The notes under the pieces were generated by a model. The model searched no databases. It was not told the origin of the DNA and saw only the letters and a list, made by a program, of their open reading frames with translations. DNA of 64,000 nt from Dichetophora obliterata (Eukaryota > Arthropoda > Insecta > Diptera > Sciomyzidae), in contig OY986436.1 of the NCBI GenBank assembly GCA_963920525.1, positions 82,110,943-82,174,942 of the forward strand. The letters are read 5' to 3'. Made by a program: the position numbers and the translations under genes. Below are positions 1-11,411 of the stretch, piece after piece (positions within the stretch are counted from its first letter, which is position 1; each line of letters begins with the position of its first letter).

Positions 1-925
1 GATGCGGTCATCCTTTTCTGCGTTGACCGCCGATGAATGCCTAATCGGATATTTCACAAGCTTTAACATCGCCTATTATGTGCTTGACTATGTCGAGATG
101 TCAGCGTACAGCTCATAGAGTTCATCATTCCACCGTATTTGGTGTTCAACATTAACGCAGGTTGGTTCGTAGATCTTGCGAAGGATCTTTGTCTGGAAGG
201 CTCCTAAAGTCTTTTCATCTGAACAAATCAACGTGCAGGTTTGTGATGAATAAAGTAGGATGGACATATTGAGCAATTCATAGAGAGTGATTTTTGTTCG
301 TTGAGAGAGGGCTCTGCTACTCAATTGCCTTCTGAGCTCAAAGTAACACCTGATATCCTTCCTTTGATTTAAATGCTTTTATCGTTGGTGAAGCTTGTGC
401 AGGGTCCCAGATAGACGAAGTCCTTCATATCCTCAAAGAAGGAGGTGCTGTCAACAGTGACCTGGATTTCAAGACGTTGGCACTGTTTGATTGTTGACAC
501 CAAGTATTTCATCTGATATGTGCTTACTGCAATACTCATGCGACTCGACTCTCTTTCTAATCTGGAGAATGTTGCTCTGACTTCGCGCGTATTATAGCCA
601 TAGAAAATAATTTTGTGCCAGTATGTCTCAGATCAGCAACTCAAATGATCTTCTCTATCATTGGAAAAGTCGCACAATAGGGAATCACCTTGTCTGAAAC
701 CTCGTTTGGTAACAAATGGTGTAGTGAGGTCATTTCCGATTTCAACTGCGCTGCTGGTATTGCTCAGAGTCATCCTGCATAGACGTATTAGTTTTGCAGG
801 TCGATTTGTTTTTCTAGCGTCTTTTCCAAGATTTGTCGTGGGGATAGTAAAGATCTGTTTGATCAATTTAATGGTTTACGATGAGCTTCAAACTTTCACA
901 TAGTAAGCTCGACAGGACCTCATAT
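1..925 (-). mobile_element. Decayed LINE reverse-transcriptase fragment
   Basis: On the minus strand the region encodes broken pieces of a non-LTR retrotransposon ORF2. Around 866-633 there is a block with the FRQGDSL-type RT motif. Around 324-88 there is a later block containing TLGAFQTKILRKIY and RWNDELYELYADI. The same protein family is encoded by the second copy at 21356-22276, and position 1 here aligns with about 21510 there, so the two copies are close relatives. This copy runs off the left edge of the window and has several frameshifts and stops. The RT would copy its own RNA at a nicked target in the nucleus. The clade (RTE-like or other) cannot be decided by eye. Dead copy. Confidence 0.8.
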
Positions 926-932
926 GTGATAT

Positions 933-997
933 TAACCCTTAACGGCCACACTTTGCTCCCGTAACATAGCGGCAACAGTGGGGTGATTTTTCACCCC
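933..997 (+). repeat. Isolated piggyBac-like terminus
   Basis: A TTAA at 933-936 is followed by CCCTTAACGGCC and then a palindrome, GGGGTGA (980-986) and TCACCCC (991-997). This layout of TTAA, CCC and a subterminal GGGG...CCCC palindrome matches the ends of the intact piggyBac at 11044-13647. No matching right end or transposase was found beside it, so it is read as an orphan terminus or a very short derivative. This is inference from layout only. Confidence 0.4.
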
Positions 998-1242
998 AGT
1001 CAAAAAAATCACTTTAGAAACACAAATTAAAGAAATTGAGACTCAAAAAAATTCACGGACATTCTGAGTAATTTTTTCAACTTTTAATATGGCTTAAAAG
1101 AGCCAATATAGAAATAATTTAACAAAAAAGAAATCATATATGTTAATTAATACGTTTTTTAGAAAAAAAGCATTACTTAGCATGATGAGTAGGATGAAAC
1201 GCTCAATACATAGCGTAAAAAAATTATGCTGTAGCTGCTTCT

Positions 1243-1577
1243 TTAGGTTAGGTTAGGTTGAGGCTGCAGCCGCTGTACGTGCTCAAACCATACACATGTA
1301 CCACGGCTTATTTAGACCTATAAGATTCATTATGATACAACTGCACACTTGGACTTTAGTCCAAGTGGAACCACAATGAGCTCTTGATAAAGCTTGACGT
1401 CGTCAAGCTCAGAAGAATGACCCCAGATATTTATGCATGCTTCTAGCAAACGCAGGACAGGAACATAGAAGGTGAGAGATGGTTTCTTCCTCATTGTCCA
1501 TGCAGCTTCTGCAGAAGTCATTTGTGATGACTCCCAGTCTGGAGGCATGTCTGCCAGTTAAGCAGTGCCCTTTGGCA
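1243..1577 (-). mobile_element. LINE 3' fragment (RNase H/C-terminal tail)
   Basis: The minus strand reads GHCLTGRHASRLG, then CRSCMDNEEETISHLLCSCP and FARSMHKYLG. This is the typical C-terminal block (RNase H end plus a CxxC...H..C finger) of jockey/R1/I-type LINE ORF2 proteins. It is 5'-truncated where the repeat starting at 1576 takes over. Its 3' end, at the left, finishes in a short CCTAA tract (TTAGG x3 on the plus strand, 1243-1259). There is one frame break near 1410. It is a fragment and cannot be functional. Confidence 0.75.
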
Positions 1578-1916
1578 GGCGCGTACGCAGGGGAGGTTTT
1601 GGGGGTAAAACCCCTCCCCCCGAAATGAACGAATTGTAACGATCTTCGAGAGAAACACTCAGCACAACATGGCAGCTGTTGTGTGTTTATGGTCACGACA
1701 AAGATCTTAAGATGACATTACACATTGAAAAAAAAACTCAATTTAAAACATTTGTTGTGAAATATATAGACTTGAAAATTTTTTTTAAGTACACTGAAAG
1801 AATATGTGTTTAAATTTAATGAAACTGTGTTTTTGTTTTTAAATTACTTTTTTTTCTTAATAGAGCTTGAAAAAATTTCATTTAAGTTAAACTCAAATGT
1901 TTGTTGCTGAATTTAA

Positions 1917-4448
1917 CCCCCCGTCAAATACATATTCTGAAACCTTCGAACAAACACATATGCCTGGCTAGACCCTATACGTTTTTATGCATTTGTATTT
2001 AAAAAAGTGTACCGTAACTTTGAATATCTAAGTATGCTCGTTTATTATTTTTGTCTTTAGACTTTTTTTTTTATTTGTTGATATATGTAGCTACCTCAAT
2101 GTAAAAAAAATTTTATTCATTTTGTGGAATGCATGAAAAACAAGTATAATCAACTTTAGAATGTTGTTGGCACACAGGATTAGTACAGTAAAAACGTGTC
2201 TTCCTACGTAGTTTTTCGTCTTGCGTGGCACAAATTCTGCAATCTTTTCTGGAATTCAGTGTACTAGGGCCGCTTTGTTGGCTAGGCAGCATGTTGCTGG
2301 GAATATTCAACGGTCTTCCAAAGAAAGATTCAATGGCCAAACGGGTTGAATGTTGTCGCAAAATATAGTTGTTGTTCATGCGATTTTCAGTATTAGCAAG
2401 CACCAATTGTTTACTCAGCGTGTTCAAGAACATTCGTCGCTTCTCTTTTCTGGTTCCTTCTGTATTTTCATTGCATATGATGTAAGCGGCTAATCCCATG
2501 ACATCTATCATGTTGCAAAATAATGCTAATGGCCAACGTCTGGTTGACCGTTTTGTGGAGTAATGCGTTACCATTTTGTCCATTGTATCAACGCCAGCCT
2601 TTGTTGAATTGTAAAATAATATAGCTTCCGGTTTTTTTGCTACTCCTTCAACTTTCCGGTGCAGTGCACAGTGGATAGTAGACTTACTGCTTTGTTCTTC
2701 TTTGGAAGGTAGATGCACAGTGATACAAGGTTGTCATAGAAACCGAACACAGATGAAAGCACTGGCCGTTTGCTGTCTTTTTTCACTTCTTTGGGAAGAC
2801 ACCTTTTGTTGGATCTAATGGTGCCAACGTATGCTCCAATCGACGAAAGACGTTTAGCTGTGTATAATGTTGTAAAGAAGTTATCAGCAATAATAGTTAT
2901 GTCGCTGTTGGCGTATCGATTAGCCAAACTCATGAGCACATTTTCGCCTTGGTTTGTCTCTCGTTGTTCTCCCTCTTAACCAGTGTACAGTTTTCCTTGC
3001 AACGGATATTTGGTTTCCGCATCGCATGTCTACCATACTTTTATGCCATACTTTGCGGGCTTTGATGGGATGCATTGCGTGAACTTTGTGCGCCCACGGT
3101 ATGGAAATAGCTGCTCATCGATGGTTACACTTTCGTATGGTTCAAAACTACTGGCAAGATTGTTATTCAAGAAGTTCCATATGTCACGAATTGTTGACGA
3201 AATGAGCGCGTACGACTATCGTCAAATCGAATACAGCGCATCAAAGTAACAAATCGTGTATATGACATGGCTGCACGGAATATTGGAAGTGCATCAGTTT
3301 GCCACATCAATCTTGAGAGCTAGTATGATGACTGACACCAAAAGCCAATAGTATTCCAATAAAAGCGTCAAGCTCAACACTTGTCATATCAACCCATACT
3401 CGTGGTGTGCAGTTTGCATGTTCTGCGTTCCATTTGCGTGTAACTTTTTCTCCATACAGATTTGTTTGTGTTACGATGATGAACGTAATATTCAGTGAAA
3501 AGAAAAGCTTGAACACCTCAAACGGAGTGGTCAGGTTTGGTTTTGGTCCACCTCTGAAGCGAATATTGTTGTGCTGGAGGAATCTCACTGTAGAGGGTTC
3601 AGCTGTACTCCACTTGGTACCATCTTTTCCAAGCAAAAAACCGTCTGCAGCTTGAGTTGGTGCATTCTCACTTTCTTCTTAGGACACTTCATCCCTGTCA
3701 AATATTTTATTTGCTTCACTTTCCAAATCATATTCAATGTCCGAGCCGTCATCTTCGCGTAAAAAATCTGTGTTTTCACCGCTTTGGTCTTCAAATAAAT
3801 CTAGTTCTTCTTTTGCTTCTGTGTGAAGTGCGAAATCACGCTGTAACGCTGATGATAGTTTTTGTTGGAAATTATCAGTAAGGCTGCCTGTACGCAAGCG
3901 CGTATTGTGCACAAATTCTAAATCCGCTGCCATAACAATAGTAATAATTTCACTTTAGTTTCCGCACAAAAAATTTATATTTCGGACTGTCGATGTTGTA
4001 TGTTCGGCATTCAATAATAAACTAATTGAACTCAAAACCAAAATCACAAACAAAAGAAAGAAATAAGAGAAAAATGAACACAAAAACTACCTGAAAGCAA
4101 ACATCTGCATTGAATTCACATAAAAACAACCCGAAATATATAAAAAATACCTGCAAACAACAATCTGCATTGTATTTGCAGAAAATAACCCAAAATGTGT
4201 ATAAAAACAATTTATTTCATACAAATTGTATAGGGGTCTGGCCAAGCATATGTGTTTGTTTGAGGGGACTTTTTTTGCAGTTTTCTTCGTTTTGGAACGA
4301 TATTTTAGAATTTTTTTTAAAAAATAGAAAGCCAACAATATTTTAGGTGGCTACTGGGAAAAACAGGTATCTACCTAAACTAGAAGTATCTTTAATTAAC
4401 GCTCAAAAATAAAATATGCCTGGCCAGAACTATGTGTTTGTCCAAGTG
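1917..4448 (-). mobile_element. Decayed piggyBac element with TTAA flanks
   Basis: The element lies between TTAA at 1913-1916 and TTAA at 4449-4452, giving 2532 bp, normal for piggyBac. The left end starts CCCCCCGTCAAATAC. The motif CAAACACATA followed by a TGGCCAG-type block recurs near both ends (1956-1985, 4227-4263 and 4420-4440 in opposite orientation), as degenerate terminal and subterminal repeats. The uninterrupted repeat copy at 23.7-24.3 kb supports these boundaries. It carries a broken transposase gene on the minus strand. Confidence 0.75.
2113..3933 (-). pseudogene. piggyBac transposase, broken
   Basis: Read from the right, the N-terminal acidic region (3933-3679) is followed by the DDE_Tnp_1_7-type core in pieces: 3636-3307, then about 3249-2985, 2939-2640 and 2718-2113. 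All three catalytic contexts of piggyBac transposases remain visible: SVTIDEQL near 3120, IIADNFF near 2890, and AGVDTMDK near 2580. They are followed by the RWPLALFCNMIDV block and a C-terminal cysteine-rich finger (CRICA...C..PVC..H...CFSC, 2240-2130). The reading frame is destroyed by at least two in-frame stops near 2977-3040 and several frameshifts. The encoded enzyme would have excised and inserted DNA at TTAA. It is related to, but clearly diverged from, the intact transposase at 11412. Confidence 0.88.
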
Positions 4449-4504
4449 TTAAAACAAAGGTTTTTTTTCAAAACAATGTTTTTAAATAAGCTCTTATAGT
4501 AAAC

Positions 4505-4906
4505 TGTTGATGAATGTTCCGAAACTAAATTAAAACAACTTTACTTTTGTTTTCTTTCTATTTATTTTAAACCTTATTCAGAGACAATTTCATCGCAAGT
4601 GATTTTTTAATTTGCATAATTTTCAAAGGTAGTTAGCAAAGTTATAACATAACTGTTCAAGAACAAGAGGTTACAAAAACAACGAAAAAAACCAGTTATC
4701 GTATGACCAGTTTATCGTATGATACAAACTAATGGCAAATGTTTAACATAAAAAGAGTACGAGAGTGATTATGAGGTAAGTTAATAAGAGACTTAGAACT
4801 ACAGTGAAGGCAAGAAAAATAAGTTGGAAATGAAATTAGGTACATGATTAATATTAATTAATTTTTGTAAGAAACTTTAACTAAAAGATTACATTTATTC
4901 ATAAAC
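4505..4906. mobile_element. 402-bp insertion inside the repeat (hAT-like MITE candidate)
   Basis: The segment is absent from the aligned copy B. It is flanked by AGTAAAC on both sides (4498-4504 and 4907-4913), consistent with a 7-8 bp target duplication. The left end reads TGTTGATGAAT and the right end, inverted, TGTTTATGAAT, so there may be a short imperfect terminal repeat. No ORF. The superfamily is inferred only from the duplication length. Confidence 0.5.
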
Positions 4907-5167
4907 AGTAAACATTAACAGTTTTAAAACATTTGTTTAAAAAAAAACTTTAAAACAAAAACTTTAGTTTTGAAACAAATATTTTAAAACATAATTTTAT
5001 AATATTGTTCTAAAATTAAAAACAATAAAATCAAACCACCATTTTTTTGATGCCATTTTTTAATTTTTTCGAGTTTTCGACATCATATTTGTAACTAGCG
5101 ACCAATGGAACTCCTCGAATACCATATTTTAACTCTATTCGATTAAGTTTGATTCGATTATTTTAAA

Positions 5168-7433
5168 TCTAATATATAAAACTCGCGTGTCACAATGTTA
5201 GTTACCCTACTCCTCCGAAGCGGCTTGACCGTTTCTTATGAAATTTTATATGCATATCCAATAGGTCTGAGAATCGGCTACTATCTATTTTACATACTCC
5301 CAAGTGATAAGGATTGTCCACCCCTAACATTTTTTTTATTTTTTGGACATTTTTTTTTTATTTTTTATAATGTGGCATTAAAAAATACATACAACCCTAA
5401 ATTTTCACCCTTCTATCACCAACCTTTGTTTTTTAATAGTCATTTTAGTAATTTAATCTTTTTCATCCCGCTTGATAACTGATCAATTATCACTTGTTAA
5501 GTTATCCCAGGCGTCTACCGGTGTCACTTCTAACCCAGTAAACAGCACGGAGTAATACCTGTGACACATTGGCAGACTTAAACTTGTTTAAATCGCTTTT
5601 CTAGTTTAATTTTCTGATAAACTGTGTTTAGAATTCGTTTAGTCAAAACTAGTTTCCGAAAGCCGTTTATCGCAGCTAAACGAGTTTTAACAGCTGATTT
5701 TGATATTCTTCTTTCTACACTTTCATTGATAGCTACTGTGCTCTCTCTCAAACACACGCTGAAATTTTACGATTATAGTGTTGTTCGCTCGCCCATTGCT
5801 TCTATATTTTTCATTATTTTTTTAAACTAGTTAAGAAAAATATTGAGTGTGTCATCCCCAATGGTTATATTTTAAACTACAAAAGATAACCAAGATTACC
5901 TATGCCAATGTGTCAAAGCTATAAGGATGAAACCGAAGCCGGTCTCCTGTTTCTCTCACACAATAAGCCTTCACGCCTACTTTTAAGAAAAGATAAGAAG
6001 ACTTCGAAACTACTGGCCCGATTGAGCTCAAATTTTGGCAGTTGATTTGTTTCGAGTACGAGATGAAATAACTGCCACATCCCTTTTACCGCCCACAAAT
6101 ATATAATAAATTTGCGATATCAAATTGCTTGGAGTTATGGGTCGCACAGCCTCGAAATTCGGTATTCAACCACAATTTTTACATGTCGTTTCACTGATGA
6201 CATTTTATGGGAATAAAAAACAATGCGGAATGGCACCTTCGATAAAAATAAAACTTGCGATAGCAAATATTTTTTGAGCTACAGGTCGCACAGCATCGAA
6301 ATTCAGTGTTCGACATCAATTTATACATGCAGTTTCATTGATAATATTTTATGGGCGTTGGAAAAGGGGGAGGTTCACCTTCTATACAACCCAAATTTGT
6401 GCTATCGAATAGTTTTGAAGTTAGAGGTCGCGCAGCATCGAAATTTAGTATTCCACATAAATTTACACATGCAGGTTAATTGGTAACATTTTATGGACGT
6501 TGGACAAGGGGGAGTGGCACCTAACTCAATTTTGCGATATCGAATAGCTATGGAGTTATAAGTCACACAGCTATGAAATTCAGTCTTCGACCTCAATCTA
6601 CAAATGCAGTTTTACTGATAACATTTTATGGCGTTGGACAAGCGGGCGTGGCACCTCCCATGCAACCCAAATTTGCGACATCGAATAGATTTGTAGTTAT
6701 GGGCACACACCGTAAGAATTCAATATCCGACCTTATTTTATCAATGCAGTTTCATTAATAACATTTTAGGGAAGGAAAAATGGAAGTGGCATCTCCTAAA
6801 CAACCTAGAATTGCTATCGAATAGCTTTGGAATTATAGGTTATACAGCGACCTCAACGTACACCTCACATTTAACCCAAATTAGCGATATCAAAGCTTTT
6901 AAGTTATAGGTCGCACAGCGTATGAATTCAGCATTCGACCTTAGTTTGTACATGCAGTTTCATTAATGACATTTTATAGGCGTAGGAATAGGGGGAGTGG
7001 CACTTTCCATACAACCCAGATTTGTGCTATCGAATGCTTTGGAGTTACAGGTCGCATAGCGTCGGAATTCAGTATTCGACCTAGATTTTAGACCTAGATT
7101 TTACACATGCAGTTTTATTGATTTTATTTTATGAGAGTTGGAAAAGGGGGCGAGGCACCACCCATACAACCTCAATTTTCGATATTGAACAGCTTTGGAG
7201 TTTTAGATCGCTCAGTTTTAGAATTCAGTATTCGACCTCAATAAACACATGCAGTTTCATTGATTACATTTGAAGGGCGTCAGAAAAAGGGGACGTTACA
7301 CCTCCCATTCAACCCAAATTTGTGCTATCGAGCAGCTTTGGATTTATAAGTCGTACATCATCGGAATTTAGTATTCGACCTCAATTTACACATTCAAGGG
7401 AGCGTGGCAGCAACGCGCCGGGTTTCAGCTAGT
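5168..7433 (+). mobile_element. Non-autonomous Helentron-type element, copy 1
   Basis: The left end (TCTAATATATAAAACTCGCG, followed by TGTCACAATG and CTCCTCCGAAGCGGCTTGAC) is the kind of 5' end seen in insect Helentron/DINE-like elements. The right end reads AACGCGCCGGGTTTCAGCTAGT. That right end matches, inverted, the start of the second copy at 19353. No Rep/helicase coding was found. The right half is a minisatellite. Boundaries are by eye. Confidence 0.72.
6050..7420 (+). repeat. Minisatellite within Helentron copy 1
   Basis: About ten diverged tandem units of roughly 130-145 bp recur. Each carries GCGATATCGAATAGCTTTGG, GGTCGCACAGC, a CAGTATTCGACCTCAA block, an ACATGCAGTTTCATTGAT block, and a GGGGGAGTGGCACCTCCC block. 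Unit starts fall near 6113, 6250, 6400, 6535, 6675, 6815, 6885, 7025, 7170 and 7320. Short open frames here are repeat artefacts. Confidence 0.8.
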
Positions 7434-7689
7434 ATTAATATAATAAACTAGTTTTCATTTCATCTAATGCTCATTATTTGTAAAGCCAATTTAAAAAATA
7501 TTTTCACACAATCAAATGCAAAATCGGGGTTTGTCTCAGCTTGATCTCAATTGTCTGGCAATTATTGTCTAAGATTCTACTGCACATAATTTTTCAATTC
7601 AATCTCAGATAGCGACGTATTTTTTGTTATTACAAAGAAATATTAAAAGAAAATTATAAAAAATAAATTGAAAATTAAATACGCTTATT

Positions 7690-8290
7690 TTAAATTTTGT
7701 TTTTTAGAAACGCAAGCGTTAAATTTCTATTTTAAAATTTTTTGTTTAAATTTAAAGTACGTTTTTATTCTCAGTGTAAAAAGTATAAAAAAATATTCCA
7801 AAGTAAATTTTTCGTTTGTTTTTAAATGCATCTTCTTCTCGATAGGGGGCATAAAAAAAGCAGTAAAAATATTTCAGTCCCAATTTATCGGAAACAAAAA
7901 AATCAAAGTGCATTTTAATACGGGTACTTCTAGCTACAACTTTTACTAGAATTATTGAGTTTAACACAATAGAAAAAATTAAGCGCGACTTTTTAAAAAG
8001 TACTGTAATTTTTAACGCTTTTGATCCCCGTAGTGGGGGAAAATTGTAACCAAAACTTATAATAGTAGTTGATGTTGTCGTCATCTTTTTAATATGCACT
8101 TTGATCTTTTTGTTTCTAATAAATTGGGACCAAAATATCTTGACACCGGCTGAAAAGAACTACTTTTTTATGCTACCTAGCAGGGAGAAGATGCGTTTAA
8201 AAATAAACAAAATATGTACCTTGAAAAAATTTTTTTATATTATTTACGCAAAAAATTTTTTAACAATAAATATCAACGCTAGTTGAATTC
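7690..8290. repeat. Fold-back (long inverted repeat) element
   Basis: The reverse complement of about 7695-7925 aligns with 8088-8290. Shared blocks include TGCACTTTGAT, AAATTGGGAC, the GAGAAGATGC block, AAACAAAC/AAATAAAC and the run of T before TACGC. The arms are about 200 bp with a central spacer of about 165 bp, so the DNA could form a large cruciform or its transcript a long hairpin. No protein is supported; the open frames on both strands mirror each other. Confidence 0.75.
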
Positions 8291-8841
8291 GTTGAAAGAG
8301 TTTTTATGCCATAACTTCTGAACCCTTAAAGAACACACTTTCATTTCACATCTTTAGAAAGGTAATGGAACGTAAAAAAATGAAAAAAATTTATAGCGCC
8401 TGTTGCTGGTTTGGTATTAAACTTTGAAATTAATAATGGGTCATGAAACTGCCATTTTTTCAAAAGTGTTATATTTTTTCCTTAAATTATTTTGAAATTT
8501 TATAATTTCCAATGATATCCTATTTACGAAAATCGCATTTAAATTGACTGAGGTTAAAAAATTGCTTGAAAATTTTTTTTAAATTTTGTATGAAAAATCA
8601 TGCATTGATATTAAAGGCATTGAGTTGAATTTAAAAACGTGATGATTTTTTCAGTATATATATTGACTTTGAAAAATATTTTATAAAAATACACGGAAGA
8701 AAATATATCGATTGTATCGAAGTTTCAGTTTAGAAAAAATTGTCAAATAGAAAAGTTTGATTTTAGAAATTGTAAAAAAGGTATAAAACTGAAGATGACA
8801 TTAAAAAAATAAATGCATATTTAATCCTACATAAGTATATG
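8291..8841. other. AT-rich stretch without recognisable genes
   Basis: I see only A/T-rich DNA with homopolymer runs. No conserved protein motif, terminal repeat or RNA gene was recognised. Confidence 0.6.
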
Positions 8842-8865
8842 TAGGAGTAGTAGTAGTAGTAGTAC
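8842..8865 (-). repeat. (TAC)n simple tail, LINE 3' end
   Basis: On the minus strand a polyadenylation-like AATAAAG is followed by at least six TAC units. This is how several non-LTR retrotransposons end, and it marks the likely 3' end of the ORF1-bearing element that extends to the right. Confidence 0.6.
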
Positions 8866-11043
8866 TTTATTGAGTCTTATACAAATCGATAATACAAGAA
8901 GATACAAACAATTGCTTAATTGTAAACTTAGCGGCTATATAGTATGGCCTGCACAATCGGTTACTTTATCAAGTAAATTAATAAACTGAATGCCACATTG
9001 CTTACATCTTATTATAGACAAGTTTTACTCCTGCTCACTGAGTAATAGAATTATAACATATGACGAGTGTCATTCAAGTGAATATACAAATTTCTAAAAA
9101 ACTACCATAAGAAAGAGTGAGACAACGACCAGCATGACCGTGGCAGTTTGGCATGCTAAAATTAAATCTACTTCATACAATACAAAGTCGTTGCTACTTT
9201 CTCGATTGAGATTGCTATGCGTAAAAGAGAGCAATAATGGGTACGTTAATACAGTAGTATAAGTTTAAAGTTAAAAACGAATACACAGCAAAATTGTGTA
9301 ACAATTACAAACAAGGAAAATACGATGCGCTTTCGTAACATGTAATTTTAACAAAGCAAAATAGCTATCGCTAATAATTCATAGTTTTATCTTATACACT
9401 GTCTTTGAATAAAATCAATAGTGCAATATTAGAAAAAGTATAAAGATTGAAACATGAATAGCAATTATGTTTCCTCATGGAAACCATTACTTAACTTTGG
9501 CAAACATATATAATTACATATTTCTCTTTATTATTTTCTTCTTTCAACTTACGGTAACCATCGTACAGTACAATAAGGCATATATGTACTTATATATTAA
9601 TTAATAAAGTCAGGTACTTGAGTTTTATCAAAATATTAGTAAAAATATTAATAAAAAGTAGGCTTTGTCCACCAACATCATTAGTGTTTTCTTTAAAAAT
9701 ATTCCAAAGAACGAATTTAAATAAGATGAAGTAAAAAGAAACAAAATTTATCCCCGGTTATGCCCTGGAAGGGCTTTCAAAAAGTAAGGTAAGGGTGATC
9801 CATAAGAGCTCAAATCGAGATCTTCCATCATCACTCCAATCAGAGACCGGTAAGGCGAAGAAAAAAAATATACAAAATTAAAAGACATTATATATCATTT
9901 ACAATAATTTCATTTAGAAGCTCTAAATAAGACATTCTTTTTTCCTGGATAGAGGCACAGCCCTTAATGTTTCTCATGAAGCTCTCAATTTTTCCCAGGA
10001 GACCCTGTACACTCACTCCAAACAAGTCCTTGGAAAGATTAAAAAATTGATTCAACACATTATCTTTAGAATGATTAACATTCTTTGGTATTGCATTTGA
10101 AGAGGGACGATCCTGCCCTCTAAAGAGGCTGGCGTAGGACACCGTTAAGGGTGGAGGCACTTTAGAAGCAATGAAAACATTTTCTGCTCTCAACTTCGCG
10201 TTAGCTTTCGCCTTCTGCAACAATTCTTTTCTGTACAGAGAATACTCCTTGTACTTCTCACAGCCCCTGTAGTTGGCAGGGTGGTCCCTCTTGCAATTAA
10301 GACAAAAAGGTTTCTGCCCAGACTCGACCGTTACACTGCATTCCCCTGGAAGGTGCTCGTTATTGCATTTGATGCATTTATAATCGCCTGCGCAATTCAT
10401 CGCCATATGGCCGAACTGCTGGCATCGTCTGCATTGAATTGGCCCTGAGTTACCTTTCGGTTTTTCCCAGAACACCTGTGTATTAAACAAAAACTTTATT
10501 TTCAGCACCTCAGATTTAGTCTTCCCTGAAGGAAGTCTTACCAAGAATAAGTCATACTTTTTTTGCTCTCTCCGAGAACGAGGCGTAACCAGTCTAGAAA
10601 CCTTTTCTACCCCGCCAGGAATTAACAAAAGCAATTCGTCAAGAACCTCTGCCTCCTCATACCCAGATGAGAGGCCTCTCAAAACCAAATTCACATTTTT
10701 TTCCTCCTTAGGAGTAAATGAATAGGCCTGAATTCCAGGACTAACTCTGATCTTCTCGAGCAGAGCCCGATGGATCACCCTGTCCTCAATAAAAAATTTA
10801 CTTTTTTGTCCTAAGCTAACAACTTTAAAAAGAACATTTTTTTTCTTAAATCAAAAACAAGTTGCCTAAAATCTAAATTTTTGATGAATATTGGTGGACA
10901 AAACCTACCTTTTTTTCCTTGAGAAATCCTTATATTAGGATTTACGTCACTGGTTTCTTCTTTGTTGTTGACCGCTTCAACGTTCTCTGCCTCCGCTTGC
11001 GGCTCACTCTGCAACACCGGATACTGATTCTGCGTCTGCTTAT

Positions 11044-11081
11044 TTAACCCTAAGTCCGTCCTCGGTGTACAATTGTACCCC
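11044..11081 (+). promoter_or_regulatory. piggyBac left end: TTAA, TIR and palindrome
   Basis: TTAA is followed by the terminal repeat and the near-palindrome GGTGTACAATTGTACCCC (11064-11081), mirrored at the right end. It is a likely transposase recognition site by position and symmetry (inference). Confidence 0.7.
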
Positions 11082-11252
11082 AAGCTACTTTTAACGCAAA
11101 ATTCAATAGACATACACACCTCTTATGACACTAAATCAATTTTTTCCCGATGTGGTAATTCATTATGTGTGCGATAGCTACGTTTTCAAGCGAATTTTAT
11201 AAATATATAGCTTGCAGAAAGCAAAATAATCGAATGTTCACTATACGTCTTT

Positions 11253-11270
11253 GGGGAACATTTGTACCCC
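11253..11270 (+). promoter_or_regulatory. Subterminal palindromic motif of the piggyBac
   Basis: GGGGAACATTTGTACCCC is a third, imperfect copy of the 18-bp end palindrome, about 205 bp inside the left end and about 140 bp before the transposase start. It could be a second transposase-binding site or act on the promoter. Confidence 0.55.
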
Positions 11271-11411
11271 GTCAATTTTGCCATATGAAAATATAAGTTC
11301 CGTTATTTTTCTTGTGCTATGAGTACCGTATTTTTTGTCGTACAGCACGCTCAGCTTCATATTGATCAGTTGTCGATCGGTTTTCGTTGTGCGTACATAT
11401 CATCAAGTAAA

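Larger units (their letters stand above)
1576..5135 (+). repeat. Dispersed repeat, copy A, split by two insertions
   Basis: Three blocks (1576-1912, about 4453-4504 and 4907-5135) align in order with the reverse complement of 23672-24262. Both copies start CAGGCGCGTACGCAGG and share the GTTGTGTGTTTAT block, the AGTACACTGA block and the ACCAATGG block. In copy A the repeat is split by a piggyBac at TTAA and by a 402-bp insertion flanked by AGTAAAC. No coding potential was seen. The end motif suggests a non-autonomous DNA transposon, but the opposite terminus shows no clear inverted match. Confidence 0.75.

Noticed and set aside
6050..7420. CRISPR-like array of repeats
   Set aside because: Units are long (about 130-145 bp), diverged and without unique spacers; this is a minisatellite in a Helentron of a eukaryotic genome.
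7668..8286. Several open frames of 60-115 codons on both strands
   Set aside because: They lie in the arms of an inverted repeat and mirror each other; low-complexity K/F/N composition.
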